In this document: piece after piece, positions 45,543-54,254 of the stretch
How positions within the stretch are numbered: the first letter of the stretch is position 1
How the letters are laid out: every line of letters starts with the position of its first letter
Assembly (NCBI GenBank): GCA_016718155.1
Contig: JADKEH010000041.1
Coordinates: forward strand, 54,671-118,670
Source of the DNA: Candidatus Rhodoferax randersensis
Lineage (GTDB): Bacteria; Pseudomonadota; Gammaproteobacteria; Burkholderiales; Burkholderiaceae_C
Direction of reading: 5' to 3'
Length of the DNA stretch: 64,000 nt
The notes under the pieces: generated by a model
The model's database searches: none
What the model was told of the DNA's origin: nothing
The model's input: the letters and a program-made list of their open reading frames with translations, nothing else
Translations under genes and position numbers: made by a program

Positions 45543-45575
45543 GCTTCAGAAAGGGCCCTTCTGGCCCTTTGAAGC
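45543..45575. terminator. Hairpin between umuC remnant and araC-type gene
   Basis: GCTTCAGAAAGGGCC and GGCCCTTTGAAGC pair with a two-base bulge around a five-base loop. No T-run follows on the plus strand, so termination is only possible, not certain. Confidence 0.4.
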
Positions 45576-45622
45576 AAATCCAAAATCGGTCGGATTCTTA
45601 AGCTCGCGAGTCAGACAGGCTG

Positions 45623-46654
45623 CTAGGGCATGGAGTCGGTCGCATCCAAAAGTCGCTTGCGAAGCGCACTGGGCGTGCATTGGTACCAGCGCCGGCAACT
45701 TCGGTACAGATTGGGTTGGTCCGAGTATCCCAACATCATGGCCATTTGCATCATGGGTGGATGGCGCGTGTTTTTCAGCAGATCTTCGAGCTGCTCCTTT
45801 CGAATCGCATCCACCATGTCCTCGAAGCAAAGTCCTTCCGCAGCCAGTCGACGCTGCAGGGTCCGTGTGTGGATGGACAGCGCGCTGGCGATATCGCGCT
45901 GGTTGCCCATGCCGCTGCTTAAGAATCGGCGCACCATGTTGCGAATCCGGTCACCAAAATGTTGCGCCGGGTCGCCAAAATGGTGGTCCAGGTATTGCTG
46001 GGCAAACGCGCGCAGCTGCGGGTTGTGCGCGGGCAGCGGCTGCGTCAGGGCGGCGGCGTCCATTCGCACCGCGGCACATGGGCCGTCAAACGCACAGTCG
46101 CAGCCCATGGTCTGCGTGTAGCTGCGCAGTGGGCCTTGGCGTTCGTGTGGAAACACCACCAAGCGCGGCTGCACGGCGCCTTGTCCCACGGCGCGTATGC
46201 CGTTAATGATCAGCCCCAGCGACAGCTCCAGTATCTGCACCCGGCGCGGCAAATTGGGAATCGCCAGTGAGAAGACAATATCGACCAGACCCGAATGGTT
46301 GACCACGGGGCGCACCTCCAGCTGCACCGCCGGGCTATGCACAAAGATGTAGCGCGATGCCAGGGTCAGCGCCTCGCCAGCGTTGGAGGCGTGCTGAAAC
46401 AGCACCGCCAATTGCCCCAGCACGCCAATCCCCTGGGCCTGCGCCAGGCGTAAGCCGAAGTCGGCACAACCACTCTTCTGCGCGGTTTGCTCAAGCAAGT
46501 TGATGAACGCCACGTAGGGGATCAGGCTGTCCACGTCCTTGAGATTGAATTGGGACAGGCGCACGCGTTGCATGGCGCGCAGCGGGTCCACGCCACAGGC
46601 GCGGGCCAGCTCGGCGTAGCCCTGCAGCGCGGCGGCGCGCACGAGTATGGTCAT
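45623..46654 (-). CDS. AraC-family transcriptional regulator
   Basis: This 343-residue protein has an N-terminal ligand-binding domain of the Arabinose_bd type (about 20-205) and a C-terminal AraC DNA-binding domain (about 235-330) with two helix-turn-helix units (RDIASALSIHTRTLQRRLA, then MQMAMMLGYSDQPNLYRSCR). It is transcribed divergently from the GMC oxidoreductase-sulfatase-maturase operon, with 177 bp between the starts. It is the likely regulator of that operon. The inducer may be the operon's substrate. Confidence 0.88.
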   Translation of the reverse strand: MTILVRAAALQGYAELARACGVDPLRAMQRVRLSQFNLKDVDSLIPYVAFINLLEQTAQKSGCADFGLRLAQAQGIGVLGQLAVLFQHASNAGEALTLASRYIFVHSPAVQLEVRPVVNHSGLVDIVFSLAIPNLPRRVQILELSLGLIINGIRAVGQGAVQPRLVVFPHERQGPLRSYTQTMGCDCAFDGPCAAVRMDAAALTQPLPAHNPQLRAFAQQYLDHHFGDPAQHFGDRIRNMVRRFLSSGMGNQRDIASALSIHTRTLQRRLAAEGLCFEDMVDAIRKEQLEDLLKNTRHPPMMQMAMMLGYSDQPNLYRSCRRWYQCTPSALRKRLLDATDSMP

Positions 46655-46831
46655 GAAATTGTGGCGATGTGGTGGTGCTGAGAGTGCGGGGAGCTGTCCA
46701 ACTGGGTGCTTTCCCTATGTCGTCAAATGCTAATGACTTTTGGCTTGGTGTCAACGACACTGCGTGGCGGCTGCGGTGGAGTCGGCACAGGGCCAGCCGA
46801 TTGCGAAGCTGCCAAGCAGTGAGGGAAACGG

Positions 46832-48460
46832 ATGCAAGAGTTTGATTACATCGTCGTTGGCGGCGGCCCGGCCGGTTGTGTGGTGGCCTCTCGCTTGTCC
46901 GAGGACCGTGGCGTGCACGTGGCGCTGGTCGAAGCTGGCCCCGACCGGCGCGGCGTGCTGGCCAACTGCACCGCTGCGGGCATGGTCGCGCTGGTGCCGC
47001 GCAAGAACGCCAGCAACTATGGCTTTGCGACCACGGCGCAGGCGGGGCTCAAGCAGCGCAGCGATTTTCACCCGCTGGGGCGCGGGCTGGGCGGCGGGGG
47101 CGCCATCAATTCACTGATGTACCTGCGCGGTCACCGCTGCGACTACGACGACTGGGCCGCCATGGGCAACCCCGGCTGGAGCTATGCCGACGTGCTGCCC
47201 TACTTCAAGAAGGCCGAAAACAACCAGACCCACCACGACGCCTTCCACGGCGACGCCGGTCCGCTGTGGGTGGAAGAGCTGCGCACCGACAACCCCTACC
47301 ACGGCATCGTCAAACAGGCCTGCAAAGAGGCGGGCCTGCCCTTCAACCCGGACTTCAACGGTGCCGAGCAAGAGGGCTACAACAGTGTGCAGGTGATGAT
47401 GAAAAACGGCGAGCGTTTCCACACCGGCAAGGCCTACATCAACCCCCATCTGGGCGTGCGCCAGAACCTGACGCTGATGACCGACACGCCCTGCCTGCGC
47501 GTCCTGTTCGAGGGCAAGCGGGCCGTGGGTGTCGAGGTGCTGCGCGGCGGGCAGCGCCAGGCCTTGCGCTGCCGGCGCGAGGTCATCGTCAGTGGCGGCG
47601 GCATCCTGTCGGCCAAGCTGCTGCTGCTCTCGGGCGTGGGCCCTGGGGCGGACCTGCAGGGCCTAGGCATACCGGTGGTGCGCGCCCTGCCCGGCGTCGG
47701 GCAAAACCTGATGGACCACCTGGACTTCATTCAGGGCTACCACATACCCGGCGACACCAACCTGCTGGGCCTGTCGCCGGCCTTTGCCGCCAAGCTGATG
47801 CGCGCCTTTGGCCAGTACCGGCGCGCGCGACGCGGCATGCTGGCGACCAACTTCGCCGAGCTGACCGGCTTCATGCGCCTGACGCCGCAGTCGCCCAGGC
47901 CGGAGATTCAGTACGAATTCTTGACCGGCCTGGCCAGCAGCCACGGGCGCGAGATCTATGCCCGGCATGGCATGTCGGCGCACACCTTGTTGCTGCGTCC
48001 CAAGAGCCGGGGCTCGGTCAAGCTGGTCTCGCCCGACCCCGCGCAGGCGCCGGCCATCGACATGGGCTACCTCAGCCACCCCGACGACTTGCCCATCCTG
48101 CGTGAAGGGGTCAAGCGCGTCGCCAAGATATTCGAGACCCCGACCTTCAAGGCGCGGGTCAAGGGCGACCTGCTCAACGGGCATTGCGTGACCGACGCCG
48201 ACTGGGAAGACGCCATACGCAGCCGCGCCGGCACCAACTACCACCCGGTGGGCACCTGTGCCATGGGCAGCGGCGCCGACGCCGTGGTTGACGCCCAATT
48301 GCGTGTGCACGGACTGCAAGGCCTGCGCGTCATTGACAGTTCCATCATGCCCACCATCACCGGCGGCAACACCATGGCGCCCAGTATCATGATCGGCGAA
48401 AAGGGTGCCGACATGGTCAAGTCGTATTGGAAGCAACCCCACGGAGCCACAGCAACATGA
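46832..48460 (+). CDS. GMC-family FAD-dependent oxidoreductase (choline dehydrogenase-like)
   Basis: The protein has 542 residues, the normal length for bacterial GMC alcohol dehydrogenases. The FAD-binding loop is DYIVVGGGPAGCVVASRLSE at the N-terminus, followed by GRGLGGGGAINSLMYLRG. The C-terminal active-site region reads NYHPVGTCAMG, then VIDSSIMPTITGGNTM. These enzymes oxidise primary or secondary alcohols. The gene overlaps the sulfatase by four bases (ATGA), so an alcohol released by desulfation, or one whose sulfate ester is cut, is the likely substrate. A ribosome-binding site (GAGGGAAACGG) precedes the ATG. Confidence 0.9.
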   Translation: MQEFDYIVVGGGPAGCVVASRLSEDRGVHVALVEAGPDRRGVLANCTAAGMVALVPRKNASNYGFATTAQAGLKQRSDFHPLGRGLGGGGAINSLMYLRGHRCDYDDWAAMGNPGWSYADVLPYFKKAENNQTHHDAFHGDAGPLWVEELRTDNPYHGIVKQACKEAGLPFNPDFNGAEQEGYNSVQVMMKNGERFHTGKAYINPHLGVRQNLTLMTDTPCLRVLFEGKRAVGVEVLRGGQRQALRCRREVIVSGGGILSAKLLLLSGVGPGADLQGLGIPVVRALPGVGQNLMDHLDFIQGYHIPGDTNLLGLSPAFAAKLMRAFGQYRRARRGMLATNFAELTGFMRLTPQSPRPEIQYEFLTGLASSHGREIYARHGMSAHTLLLRPKSRGSVKLVSPDPAQAPAIDMGYLSHPDDLPILREGVKRVAKIFETPTFKARVKGDLLNGHCVTDADWEDAIRSRAGTNYHPVGTCAMGSGADAVVDAQLRVHGLQGLRVIDSSIMPTITGGNTMAPSIMIGEKGADMVKSYWKQPHGATAT

Positions 48461-49977
48461 AACCACCCATCTTCACCCGCAGGCGCGTACTGGGCGGCCT
48501 GGCCCTGGGCGGCGCCGCGCTGGTCACGGCCAAATGCGTATTCCCAGACAAGGGAGCGGCCTTTCCGCCCCGACGTGCGGTCCATGAGGTGGTCGCGCTG
48601 GACCCCGACTTCAAAGGCCCGGCGCCCAACATCATTCTCATCAACTGCGATGATCTGGGCATTGGCGACCTGGGCTGCTACGGCGGGCGCGTCATCAAGA
48701 CGCCACACCTCGACGCCATGGCCGCCGCAGGCGTGCGCTTCACCGACTTCCACGCCTGCGACTCGGTGTGCACGCCATCGCGCGCCGGCATGCTGACGGG
48801 GCGCTACCCCAAGCGCATGCGGCTGGACTTTCCGCTGCACTCCAAGGACACCTCCCTGGTCAAGGAGATGGTCTTTCGCCTGGGCGTCGGCGCGAATGCC
48901 ATCGGTATCGCCGACTCGGGCGGCGAGGGCGGTGCCGACGGGCTCAACCCGTTCGAGCTGACCATGGCCTCGGCGCTGCAGCAGCGCGGCTACCGCACGG
49001 CCATGATCGGCAAATGGCATTTGGGCGACTACGCCAGCGACCCCCAGCTCAACCCGCTCAACCATGGTTTTCAGAGCTATCTGGGCGTTCCGCACAGCAA
49101 CGACATGAGCCCCTTCCCGCTGTTTCGCGGCCTGGAGAAAATTGAAGACGAGATTGCCGACATCTCCAAACTGACCGCTCTGTACACCGACGAGGCGATC
49201 AAAATCGTGGAACGCAGCGCGGGCCAGGACAAGCCCTTCTTTCTGTACCTCGCGCACACCTTTCCACACCGGCCCATGGCGGCATCGCAGCCGTTCAAGG
49301 GCAAGTCCGATGGTGGGCTGTATGGCGACACCGTGGAAGAGATCGACTGGCACTTTGGCCGCCTGATGGATGCACTCAAGAAGCAGCAACTGCTGGAGAA
49401 CACGCTCATCCTCTTCACCAGCGACAACGGGCCGTGGTACGACGGCAGCCCCGGCGAACTGCGCGGGCGCAAGGGTCAAAGTTTTGAGGGCGGCTACCGC
49501 GTGCCCCTGATCGTGCGCTGGGACGGCAAGGTTGCGCGCGGCCAAACCTGTGACGCGCTATCCATGAACCTGGACCTGTTCGCCTCCCTGCTGCGCGTGG
49601 CCGGCATCCAGCTGCCCAAGGACCGCGTGGTGGATGGGCGCGACATCTCCCCGCTGTGGTTTGCGCCCACGGCCAAGCGCGAAGCACGCGAACTGTATTT
49701 CTACCACCAGGGCCAACTGGAGGCGATGCGCTCCGAGCAATGGAAGTACATCCAGAGCATCAACCACTACGTGTGGCCCTTGCCGGTCAACAAGAAGCTG
49801 GGGGCTTTGAGCGTGTACACCAGCGGCCCGCTGCCGATGCTGTTTGACCTGGGCCGCGACCCTGGCGAGTCCTACAACCTGGCGCAGCGCCACCCCGAGC
49901 GCGTGGCACAGCTCGATGCCAGCATGAACCGCTGGCGCGATGAGATGGCGCGCAGTCCCTTGGGCCTGGTCTCGTAG
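48457..49977 (+). CDS. Tat-exported sulfatase (formylglycine-dependent, Cys-type)
   Basis: This 506-residue type I sulfatase has a twin-arginine signal (TRRRVLGGLALGGAALV) near the N-terminus and starts with the ATG at 48457 overlapping the upstream stop. The catalytic signature reads CTPSRAGMLTGRYPK near residue 104; the Cys is the residue oxidised to formylglycine. Metal-site motifs NCDDLG and SDNGPW are present, and MIGKWHLGDY is conserved. The protein hydrolyses sulfate esters in the periplasm. The anaerobic maturase that can make the formylglycine on Cys is encoded next. Tat export of a folded, already modified enzyme fits this arrangement. Confidence 0.9.
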   Translation: MKPPIFTRRRVLGGLALGGAALVTAKCVFPDKGAAFPPRRAVHEVVALDPDFKGPAPNIILINCDDLGIGDLGCYGGRVIKTPHLDAMAAAGVRFTDFHACDSVCTPSRAGMLTGRYPKRMRLDFPLHSKDTSLVKEMVFRLGVGANAIGIADSGGEGGADGLNPFELTMASALQQRGYRTAMIGKWHLGDYASDPQLNPLNHGFQSYLGVPHSNDMSPFPLFRGLEKIEDEIADISKLTALYTDEAIKIVERSAGQDKPFFLYLAHTFPHRPMAASQPFKGKSDGGLYGDTVEEIDWHFGRLMDALKKQQLLENTLILFTSDNGPWYDGSPGELRGRKGQSFEGGYRVPLIVRWDGKVARGQTCDALSMNLDLFASLLRVAGIQLPKDRVVDGRDISPLWFAPTAKREARELYFYHQGQLEAMRSEQWKYIQSINHYVWPLPVNKKLGALSVYTSGPLPMLFDLGRDPGESYNLAQRHPERVAQLDASMNRWRDEMARSPLGLVS

Positions 49978-50000
49978 CACGCACAACACCCCTACGCCCG

Positions 50001-51284
50001 ATGACCCACCCCAGCGTCATACCGATTCGACTCGCCAACGCGAGCGGCCCGGCGCTGGCGCTGGCGGCGCCGCCCGCAGGCCAATTGCGTCGCTTCCATG
50101 CCATGGTCAAGCCCAGCGGCGCGCAGTGCAATCTGGACTGTGCCTATTGCTTTTATCTGCACAAGGAAGACTTGCTGCGCCAACCTAAGAAGTCGCGCAT
50201 GGGCGACTCGGTGCTGGAGCAGCACATTCGCCAGTACATCGAGGCGCATACCGGCCCAGAGGTGGTCTTCTCCTGGCAGGGCGGCGAGCCCACCCTGATG
50301 GGCCTGGATTTTTTCCGGCGTGTGATCGCGCTGCAGCAGCAGTACAAGAAGCCCGGCCAAGCCATCGAGAATGACCTGCAGACCAACGGCATCTTGCTCG
50401 ACGCGGCTTGGTGCGCATTCCTGAAAGAGCACAACTTTCTGGTCGGCCTGTCCATCGACGGCCCGTCCGCACTGCACAACGCCTACCGGTACAGCAAGGG
50501 CGGCACACCCAGTTTCGAGCGCGTGATGGATGCCGTGGCTCTGCTGCGCCAGTACGCCATACCTTTTAGCGCCCTGTGCGTCGTCAACCGCGTCAACGCC
50601 AGAAGGCCGACCGATGTCTACCGCTTCCTGCGTGACCAGGTACGCCCGCGCATGATCCAGTTCATCCCCTGCGTGGAGCCCACGGATTTTCAGACTGTCG
50701 CACCCGGCCACGGGGAACCAGCGTCACGGGCGGCTTCTGGCACTGCGCCAGCCGAACTGGGCGGGGCCGAATTGGCGGTGACGGATTGGTCCGTGGCGCC
50801 GCAAGACTGGGGCTACTTTTTGAACCGCATCTGGGACGAGTGGTTGCGCCGTGACTATGGCAAGGTCTTCGTTGACCAGTTCGAGAATGTCATCTCGCAG
50901 ATGTTCGGCTACGGGCCGCAGAAATGCGTCAGCGCCCAGACCTGCGGCAAGGCCTTGGCCATCGAGCACAACGGCGATCTGTACAGCTGCGACCACTTCG
51001 TCTACCCCGAGTACAAGCTTGGCAACATCCTGCAGGTGCACGAGGGCGACCTTGCTTTTTCTCAGCGCCAACAGGCCTTTGGTATGGCCAAGCACGCCAC
51101 GCTGCCAGGCTATTGCACGGCCTGCGCATACCTCGAGCTGTGCTGGGGGGATTGCCCCAAAAACCGCTTTGCGACAACGCCCGAGGGCGAGGCCGGCTTG
51201 AGCTATCTGTGCGCGGGTCTCAAGCAGTTCTACGCCAAGGCCAGTGCGGCGCGTGGTGAGCTCAGTCGCCGCATGGAGTCCTAG
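50001..51284 (+). CDS. Anaerobic sulfatase-maturating enzyme (radical SAM/SPASM)
   Basis: The 427-residue radical SAM protein has MVKPSGAQCNLDCAYCFYL (SAM-binding CxxxCxxC) near residue 35, FSWQGGEPTLMG, and LSIDGPSALHNAYR. The C-terminal SPASM region carries further Fe-S cysteines (CVSAQTCGKAL, CDHFVYPEYKLGNI, YCTACAYLELCWGDCPKNRF, ending LCAGL). These enzymes convert the active-site Cys or Ser of sulfatases into formylglycine without oxygen. The gene follows the sulfatase by 23 bases, so the pair is dedicated. Lengths and cysteines are complete. A fragment of the miniature element begins directly after the stop. Confidence 0.92.
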   Translation: MTHPSVIPIRLANASGPALALAAPPAGQLRRFHAMVKPSGAQCNLDCAYCFYLHKEDLLRQPKKSRMGDSVLEQHIRQYIEAHTGPEVVFSWQGGEPTLMGLDFFRRVIALQQQYKKPGQAIENDLQTNGILLDAAWCAFLKEHNFLVGLSIDGPSALHNAYRYSKGGTPSFERVMDAVALLRQYAIPFSALCVVNRVNARRPTDVYRFLRDQVRPRMIQFIPCVEPTDFQTVAPGHGEPASRAASGTAPAELGGAELAVTDWSVAPQDWGYFLNRIWDEWLRRDYGKVFVDQFENVISQMFGYGPQKCVSAQTCGKALAIEHNGDLYSCDHFVYPEYKLGNILQVHEGDLAFSQRQQAFGMAKHATLPGYCTACAYLELCWGDCPKNRFATTPEGEAGLSYLCAGLKQFYAKASAARGELSRRMES

Positions 51285-51285
51285 C

Positions 51286-51333
51286 TGTCGGCGCCAACGT
51301 CAAACTGACCCACGGGGTCAATTTCGCGTCGGC
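51286..51333. repeat. Left-end fragment of the IS21-like miniature element
   Basis: TGTCGGCGCCAACGTCAAAC with TGACCC and a following GGGTCAA match the left terminus of the family. The rest is missing. It starts one base after the maturase stop. Confidence 0.5.
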
Positions 51334-51341
51334 AGCAACAC

Positions 51342-51650
51342 CTACGCGGCCAACCGCTCAATCTTGGGCCGTTTGATCTTGCTGGCTTGGTTGAGGTCGT
51401 ACTGCATTTGCATGCCCGCCCACAGTTCAGGGCTGGTCCCAAATGCATCGCCCAATCGGTAAGCCATGTCTGCAGAGATGCCGGACGAACCGGTCACGAC
51501 TCTGGACAGGGTTACACGGTTCACGCCAAGCTTCACCGCGGCCTCCGATGATTTCGACGCGGTCCTTCGCAAAGAATGTCAGCTTCAGCTTGTCTTGCGT
51601 TTCCGGTATCCCTGGAATCGAAGAGGCCTTGCATACCATCAAACCAGTGG
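51342..51650 (-). pseudogene. HigA-type antitoxin remnant
   Basis: A minus-strand frame ends with KLGVNRVTLSRVVTGSSGIS, then MAYRLGDAFGTSPELWAGMQ and YDLNQASK, the C-terminal two-thirds of a HigA-type Xre antitoxin. The N-terminus is out of frame and only a TTG could start it. Remnants of the toxin gene upstream (51570-51650) are not convincing. The real higBA pair follows at 51.9-52.5 kb. Confidence 0.55.
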
Positions 51651-51855
51651 TGCGTGAACTGCAGTCGAGTCGGCCTACGGCCTTGGCCTATGCGTTGTTC
51701 ATCCCCAATCGATAGGGGCCAAAGCCGAATCCATGGGCATCGCACGCAACCGCAGTCGCGATCGCGATTGCCGCAAAGTCTCGGGACTTCACGAGTGAGG
51801 GCTTCCTAGGTGCTCGGTCTATGTGGCTCGAAAGTCCATGAGGCCAATCATGTTG

Positions 51856-52146
51856 TCATGCAGCCATGGCCAGCGGCAAGATTTCTTTGGCAATAGCCTT
51901 GGCGTTCAACTTTTCGGCCACCCGTAAGTCATATGCGGATTGCAGATTCAACCAGCCTTGGGCTTCGCTTCCAAAGTACCGCTCCAGCCGCAGGGCAGTA
52001 TCCGCAGACACCCCGCGATTACCGTCAACGATCTCACGCAGGCGCGAATACGGCACGTTAAGTGCCAGGGCCACCGCACGCACGCTGACGCCCATGGGCT
52101 TGATGTAGTCCTCCAGCAAGATTTCACCGGGGTGGACAGGACGCAT
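51856..52146 (-). CDS. higA: HigA-type antitoxin
   Basis: This protein of 96 residues has an Xre-type helix-turn-helix: HPGEILLEDYIKPMGVSVRA, then LNVPYSRLREIVDGNRGVS and ADTALRLERYFG with WLNLQSAYDL. It starts at 52146 (MRPVHPGEIL), the conserved family start; the frame is open to 52173. HigA neutralises HigB and represses the operon through a palindromic site; such a site is visible upstream of higB. The gene order toxin-antitoxin is that of higBA. Confidence 0.88.
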   Translation of the reverse strand: MRPVHPGEILLEDYIKPMGVSVRAVALALNVPYSRLREIVDGNRGVSADTALRLERYFGSEAQGWLNLQSAYDLRVAEKLNAKAIAKEILPLAMAA

Positions 52147-52194
52147 GCCATTTTTAAACACGATGCACTCCAATAGTTTGAGAAAAACTTGCTG

Positions 52195-52464
52195 TCAATG
52201 CGGGTCCTCAATCAGAACGTCGTATGGACCAGCATCGCTCCACTTAAACGTCAATCGCCACTGCTCATTGATTCTCACGTGCCATGCGCCGCCGTACTCT
52301 TTGAGGTCGTTACCTGGCGGCGCCCGCATGAAGCCCAACGATGGCGCAGCGTCAAGCTGGGCCAGCTTGCGTTCTGCGACGCTCTTGATGTTCGAAAATC
52401 TGGCAGTTTTCCCAGTCGTGAACAGAGTTTCCGTGTCCACGCAGGAAAAGGATTGAATCGCCAT
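52195..52464 (-). CDS. higB: HigB-type RelE-family toxin
   Basis: This 89-residue protein carries the conserved HigB segments IQSFSCVDTETLFTTGKTAR, AERKLAQLDAA, PGNDLKEYGGAWHVRINEQW and RLTFKW, followed by VLIEDPH. HigB proteins are ribosome-dependent mRNA interferases. It is the first gene of the operon, followed by higA after 48 bases. Promoter and operator are directly upstream. Confidence 0.88.
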   Translation of the reverse strand: MAIQSFSCVDTETLFTTGKTARFSNIKSVAERKLAQLDAAPSLGFMRAPPGNDLKEYGGAWHVRINEQWRLTFKWSDAGPYDVLIEDPH

Positions 52465-52470
52465 GGAAGG

Positions 52471-52499
52471 ATATTAGCTGTTACCCGGCTAACAGTCAA
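52471..52499 (-). promoter_or_regulatory. higBA promoter with palindromic operator
   Basis: On the minus strand TTGACT (52499-52494) and TAATAT (52476-52471) are spaced by 17 bases. Between them lies CTGTTA-N6-TAACAG (52478-52495), a perfect inverted repeat overlapping the -35. A HigA dimer bound there would block polymerase. Confidence 0.65.
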
Positions 52500-52504
52500 C
52501 GATA

Positions 52505-52813
52505 GTGACTCAAACTGCCCTGGCAACGATGTCAGCCAATTTCACCGGGTCTTGCGAAACGAGTCGCTTCGTTGTGCTCACGCTTTTGTGCCCAAGAAGC
52601 TTTGCAATATTGGTTCGGGCCCGGCAATGGTTGTACAAGAACAAGCTGGTTCTCGTTCACGAGCGGGCTATCCAGACCTTGATTGCGGCAGCACTCGCCC
52701 AGCTCGAAGCAGAAACAGGAGCTGCCATCGCCGCCAACGTCGATGCCGCAACCCATCCGTTACATCGCAGGCAGCTCTCCGATCGATTGAGGCACGGCAC
52801 ACGCTTGGCCTGA
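52505..52813 (+). pseudogene. Tn3-type transposase fragment (DUF4158-like)
   Basis: One frame gives KNKLVLVHERAIQTLIAAAL with AQLEAETGAAIAANV, resembling the N-terminal domain of Tn3-family transposases. The remainder of the roughly 1000-residue protein is missing. Identification rests on this short stretch. Confidence 0.4.
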
Positions 52814-52843
52814 GATCTTGCGGGCTCGCCCAAGCTTCGAGCT

Positions 52844-53554
52844 CTATGCCCGGGCCGTAGTGGCGGAACCAGTCTTGCGCACCGCTTCAGCTACCGAGTC
52901 AAGGATCTCGAAGGCCCGTGCCAACTGGTGTCCGGGCTGCTGCTTGAGCAAGCCGCTAAAGCGCAACGACAACCCCTCGCGAAACTCCAGTTCAACGAGT
53001 TCGATGTGTCTCGAGTCGGTGCGCTGTCTTGTTGCGCCGAGCAAGCGTTCAAAACTCGCGAAGTCGAGCAGCTGAACCAGCGCCTCGGTCATCTCCGGCT
53101 GCGCCAGGAGGTTGCGTCCGTGCACTTCGTCTTCGACGGAGAGAAAGAATGCATCGTCGAGGTCACTTCTGCCAATCTCGATTTCCCGAGCAAGCGTCAA
53201 CTGCTTGCCAAGTCGGTTGAGGACGCCTTCACGAGAGAAGGCAAATGAAGACACGATCGGTAGATGGAGGAACAACAGGGTGTACGCTGGCACGTTTTTG
53301 CTGCCTTCATGTTCGACGAACATGATGTCCCCTCGAGGCCGTTTAATCCGCAGCACTTTCTGGAAGCTGTAGCCGAACACCTTGGCGGGGGAGTCTTCCA
53401 CGACATAGTTGCCCGCTTCTGCGATCTGTTGTCCCACCTGATTCAACCGCGCGATGTATCGCCCCCTCATGAAAGGGACCAGAACGAAGACGCCCAGCAC
53501 GACCAAAAGCAGCGGTGTGAGCATTCCCAGAACCACCTCAAAGAACGAAGTCAT
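52844..53554 (-). CDS. Hypothetical membrane-anchored protein
   Basis: This 236-residue protein has one clear N-terminal membrane segment (VVLGMLTPLLLVVLGVFVLV, about residues 6-28) followed by a soluble, charged domain rich in short hydrophobic strands (GDIMFVEHEGSK, YTLLFLHLPIVSSFAFSREG, HIELVELEFREGLSLRFSGL). I do not recognise the family. The protein should be anchored in the inner membrane with a single helix. It ends beside a transposase fragment and begins four bases into the upstream integrase remnant's end, so the context is that of accessory DNA. Confidence 0.6.
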   Translation of the reverse strand: MTSFFEVVLGMLTPLLLVVLGVFVLVPFMRGRYIARLNQVGQQIAEAGNYVVEDSPAKVFGYSFQKVLRIKRPRGDIMFVEHEGSKNVPAYTLLFLHLPIVSSFAFSREGVLNRLGKQLTLAREIEIGRSDLDDAFFLSVEDEVHGRNLLAQPEMTEALVQLLDFASFERLLGATRQRTDSRHIELVELEFREGLSLRFSGLLKQQPGHQLARAFEILDSVAEAVRKTGSATTARA

Positions 53555-53949
53555 AGGCCCTCCTCGATAGTGCCGATTGTCGCCTCAATCGGGAGACTTC
53601 CAGACGACGTTTCCGCTCTGGTCGACGTAGTTCCCGCAGCCATGCGGCTCGCCTGCAAGGGCCATGCCGTCGGAGAATGCCTCCACCGCGCAGGCGGTAC
53701 CGGCGATGTGAACGTGTCAAAAGCTACGGCCCGGCTGATGGCGTGCCACTGCGCCATGGCCGCGCTTACCGGCATGGCGGGCCAATGGCCGATGGCAACC
53801 TGCTTCATTTGCTTTGTCTGCACCGCCTGGAACCTGTACGTCCAGGTCTTGCGCGTGGCGCTTGCCACAAGCCGCAAGCCAGGACAGTCGGTGATCAGCA
53901 TATACTCGCCGGGTTGCAGTAGCTTGGCTGCACGGGTGTCGAAAGGCAT
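53551..53949 (-). pseudogene. N-terminal fragment of a tyrosine-type phage integrase (DUF4102 domain)
   Basis: The first 70 residues (AAKLLQPGEYMLITDCPGLR, LVASATRKTWTYRFQ, KQVAIGHWPAMPVSAAMAQW) are the arm-type DNA-binding domain of P4-like integrases. The rest of the frame has shifted and no catalytic domain follows. The gene starts 115 bp from the tRNA-Gly(CCC) gene, the usual neighbourhood of such integrases, so an element once sat at this tRNA. Confidence 0.65.
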
Positions 53950-54063
53950 TCACTGTCTCCCCGCCGCTGGCCGCCGCAAAACCTACGGCTGGTGTTACGG
54001 CAAAAAGTCCAGCAGCGACAGGTACTACGGAATAAGTTGAGTAAAATCAACAGGTTAGAGATT

Positions 54064-54137
54064 GCGGGTGTAGTTCAATGGTAGAACGGCAGCTTCCCAA
54101 GCTTCATACGAGGGTTCGATTCCCTTCACCCGCTCCA
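54064..54137 (+). tRNA. tRNA-Gly (CCC)
   Basis: Acceptor GCGGGTG/CACCCGC, D arm TAGTTCAATGGTAGAACG, anticodon loop TTCCCAA, T arm CGAGGG-TTCGATTCCCT-like, encoded CCA. 74 bases. Regular chromosomal-type tRNA, unlike those of the array. Confidence 0.9.
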
Positions 54138-54161
54138 GCATCCAATGTGCACGCAGGCCGT

Positions 54162-54177
54162 TAGGCCATTCGGACTA
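54162..54177 (+). promoter_or_regulatory. 16-bp near-palindromic box upstream of PEP-CTERM gene 1
   Basis: TAGGCCATTCGGACTA is a near-palindrome (TAGGCC / GGACTA around ATTC). It is repeated exactly at 55553-55568. It lies 78 bases before the ATG at 54255. A site for the LuxR-type regulator EpsA is a reasonable guess. Confidence 0.5.
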
Positions 54178-54254
54178 TCGACACATTCAAGGTGCTGTTG
54201 CATAGTCAGCGACTAACCGCGTTAGCGTTGGTCAATGCACTTCACTGGAACATC

